The position numbers were made by a program, and so were the translations under genes. A stretch of 14,379 nucleotides of DNA from Erysipelotrichaceae bacterium (lineage in GTDB: Bacteria; Bacillota_I; Bacilli_A; Erysipelotrichales; Erysipelotrichaceae), in the NCBI GenBank assembly GCA_017418585.1, contig JAFONG010000151.1:1-14379 (forward strand), given 5' to 3'. Shown here one piece after another: positions 13,302-14,379 of this stretch; the first letter of the stretch is position 1; every line of letters begins with the position of its first letter. The notes under the pieces are model-generated. The model saw only the letters and a list, made by a program, of their open reading frames with translations, was not told the DNA's origin and made no database searches.

Positions 13302-14151
13302 ACATATAGGAATACATGTCTCCGGCCTGGACGTAATGTGTATCGATGTGTTCCTTCAGGGCATCATCGATCCAGTGCAGGATGTACTTCATTCCCGGTT
13401 CTTCCAGGTTGAAGTGTCCGGCCGCCAGAATGGCTCTGTTCATTCCCAACTGACCGCTGTCTTTGATGTATTCCGTCAGAGTAAAGTTGATCAGTTCCAG
13501 CGGCAGCAGAAGATTGATGTCTTCCCTGTCTATCCTTCTGATCAGAGAATCGGAATCTCCTCCCTCCATCACATGTCCGCAGACCATGATCTTTGTAACT
13601 TTCGCATCCATGTTTCCGATGCACTTCAAACCGTTAAGATGCCACTTCTTCATGATCAGTCTGCCGACTTGTCTTGGGGTCGTTTCTTCGCATTCCAGAT
13701 AGAGGGCTCCGGAAATGTCGCTGTTATTGATTACGGCATCCTCCCATCCTGTCACTTGAGCCAGTCCGTAGAAGATCCCGTCGATATAGCCGTCCTTGTA
13801 CGGAATGCCGGAGTGGATGTAGTCATGGAAACGCCAGATGACGATTCCATAATCATCCATCAGCTTTTTCTTCTCCAGATAGGTCCTGTTCTGCGACTCT
13901 TCCAGCCATTCCCGATGATCGCCGTGATTCCAAAGCAGCGCTTCATGGGCGATGATCAGATTCGCACCCAGTTCGTGGGCTTTCTTGATCACATCAACGG
14001 AGGCGTAGATCGTCGTTACGATCCCCGTGCATTCCTGATTTGGATCCCCATACAGGATCTTGTCCCTTGTCTTTTCATCGTCGATCTTGATTCCCATCCA
14101 GGAACCCTTGCAGTAGTGTTTAACCCGTTCAATTACTTCACTGATCAGCAC
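13300..14151 (-). CDS. NIF3/DUF34-family dinuclear metal protein
   Basis: A 283-residue soluble protein of the NIF3 (DUF34) family without the PII-like insert found in longer members. Metal-ligand motifs are LIIAHEALLWNH (65-76, with His69 and the HE pair where many members have HH), RFHDYIH (107-113) and GHFNLEEPGMK (245-255, with His246 and Glu250). The family binds two metal ions; its cellular role is debated, with proposals around GTP cyclohydrolase-like chemistry and metal handling. The start is GTG at 14149-14151, supported by AAGGAG 8 nt upstream. It overlaps the end of the upstream hydrolase gene (stop at 14145-14147) by 7 bp, so translation is coupled. The stop codon is embedded in the shared terminator. 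Confidence 0.85.
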   Translation of the reverse strand: MLISEVIERVKHYCKGSWMGIKIDDEKTRDKILYGDPNQECTGIVTTIYASVDVIKKAHELGANLIIAHEALLWNHGDHREWLEESQNRTYLEKKKLMDDYGIVIWRFHDYIHSGIPYKDGYIDGIFYGLAQVTGWEDAVINNSDISGALYLECEETTPRQVGRLIMKKWHLNGLKCIGNMDAKVTKIMVCGHVMEGGDSDSLIRRIDREDINLLLPLELINFTLTEYIKDSGQLGMNRAILAAGHFNLEEPGMKYILHWIDDALKEHIDTHYVQAGDMYSYM

Positions 14152-14379
14152 GTCTTTTCTCCTTCCATTTTCTCCAAAACGAATCTTCTAAGTCTCTCTA
14201 CATTACCATCAAACAGATAAATGCCCATTCCCAGCCTTTCTGCCGTCAGGATGTTTTCTTCCATGTCATCGATAAACAGACATTCTTCCGGATTCAGCCT
14301 GTAGCGGTTCAGAAGGATCTCATAGATCTTTGGATCCGGCTTGATGCAACGCTCCAGAGCGGAAACGACAGTGCCGTCG
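14145..14379 (-). CDS. HAD-family hydrolase, C-terminal part (partial)
   Basis: The last 77 codons of a gene that begins beyond the window edge. Visible are IKPDPKIYE (HAD motif III Lys in KPDP) and CLFIDDMEENILTAERLGM (motif IV with the Asp pair that binds Mg), followed by IYLFDGNVERLRRFV. This is the pattern of subfamily IA phosphatases acting on small phosphorylated metabolites such as sugar phosphates. Motifs I and II are outside the window, so the substrate cannot be guessed. It overlaps the GTG start of the NIF3-like gene by 7 bp and carries that gene's SD. Confidence 0.85.
   Translation of the reverse strand, partial: DGTVVSALERCIKPDPKIYEILLNRYRLNPEECLFIDDMEENILTAERLGMGIYLFDGNVERLRRFVLEKMEGEKTC

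Noticed and set aside
13336..14220. 294-codon plus-strand frame opposite the NIF3-like gene
   Set aside because: The minus strand shows NIF3 motifs, a good SD and coupling to the HAD gene. The plus frame resembles no family and would read through the shared terminator region.
1..14379. Mobile elements, phage genes, CRISPR arrays, tRNA or rRNA genes
   Set aside because: I found no transposase, integrase, spaced direct repeats or cloverleaf; every stretch longer than about 145 bases is coding.

Overview
The window looks like a chromosomal segment of a low-to-intermediate G+C Bacillota, plausibly of the Erysipelotrichia type. The reasons are strong AGGAGG-type ribosome binding sites, sigma-A promoters, a near-perfect cre (CcpA) box, Gram-positive lipoproteins with short lipoboxes, and tightly packed short operons with compact hairpin terminators. 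The taxon is an inference from style, because no rRNA or marker gene is present. I see no tRNA, rRNA, CRISPR array, insertion sequence or phage gene. No stretch longer than 300 bases lacks a gene.

Region 1 (1-1102, +): the tail of one Gfo/Idh/MocA-type oxidoreductase, then a complete paralogue, closed by a terminator. Region 2 (1103-6122, +): a three-gene ABC importer operon. It has a binding lipoprotein, a permease with two fused membrane domains, and an ATPase carrying a helical insert of about 125 residues between the Q-loop and the signature motif. It is driven by a strong promoter with a consensus cre box at the start site, has a hairpin between the first two genes, and ends in a two-way terminator. 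The cre box and the neighbouring dehydrogenases suggest a carbon source (sugar, polyol or sugar-phosphate) rather than iron, although the permease and binding protein resemble the Fe(III)/AfuABC type.

Region 3 (6121-8868): an uncharacterised four-helix membrane protein (-), then nagA and a membrane-anchored two-domain surface protein (+). Region 4 (8867-11138, -): a membrane-anchored SNase-like nuclease, an ECF sigma factor, and an overlapping DUF4349 protein whose short cytoplasmic N-terminus looks like an anti-sigma segment. Together they form a probable envelope-signalling unit. Region 5 (11110-12616, -): a consensus promoter, a small three-helix membrane protein, and an SPFH/stomatin-like protein whose SD sequence overlaps the previous stop codon.

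Region 6 (12689-14379): a cyclophilin-type lipoprotein (+) converging on a NIF3/DUF34 protein that overlaps the end of a HAD-family hydrolase (-). All three convergent gene pairs are separated only by one short symmetric hairpin whose A- and T-tracts supply or adjoin the stop codons.

The points most worth following are the ABC importer with its remodelled ATPase, and the sigma/DUF4349/nuclease cluster as a possible signalling module.
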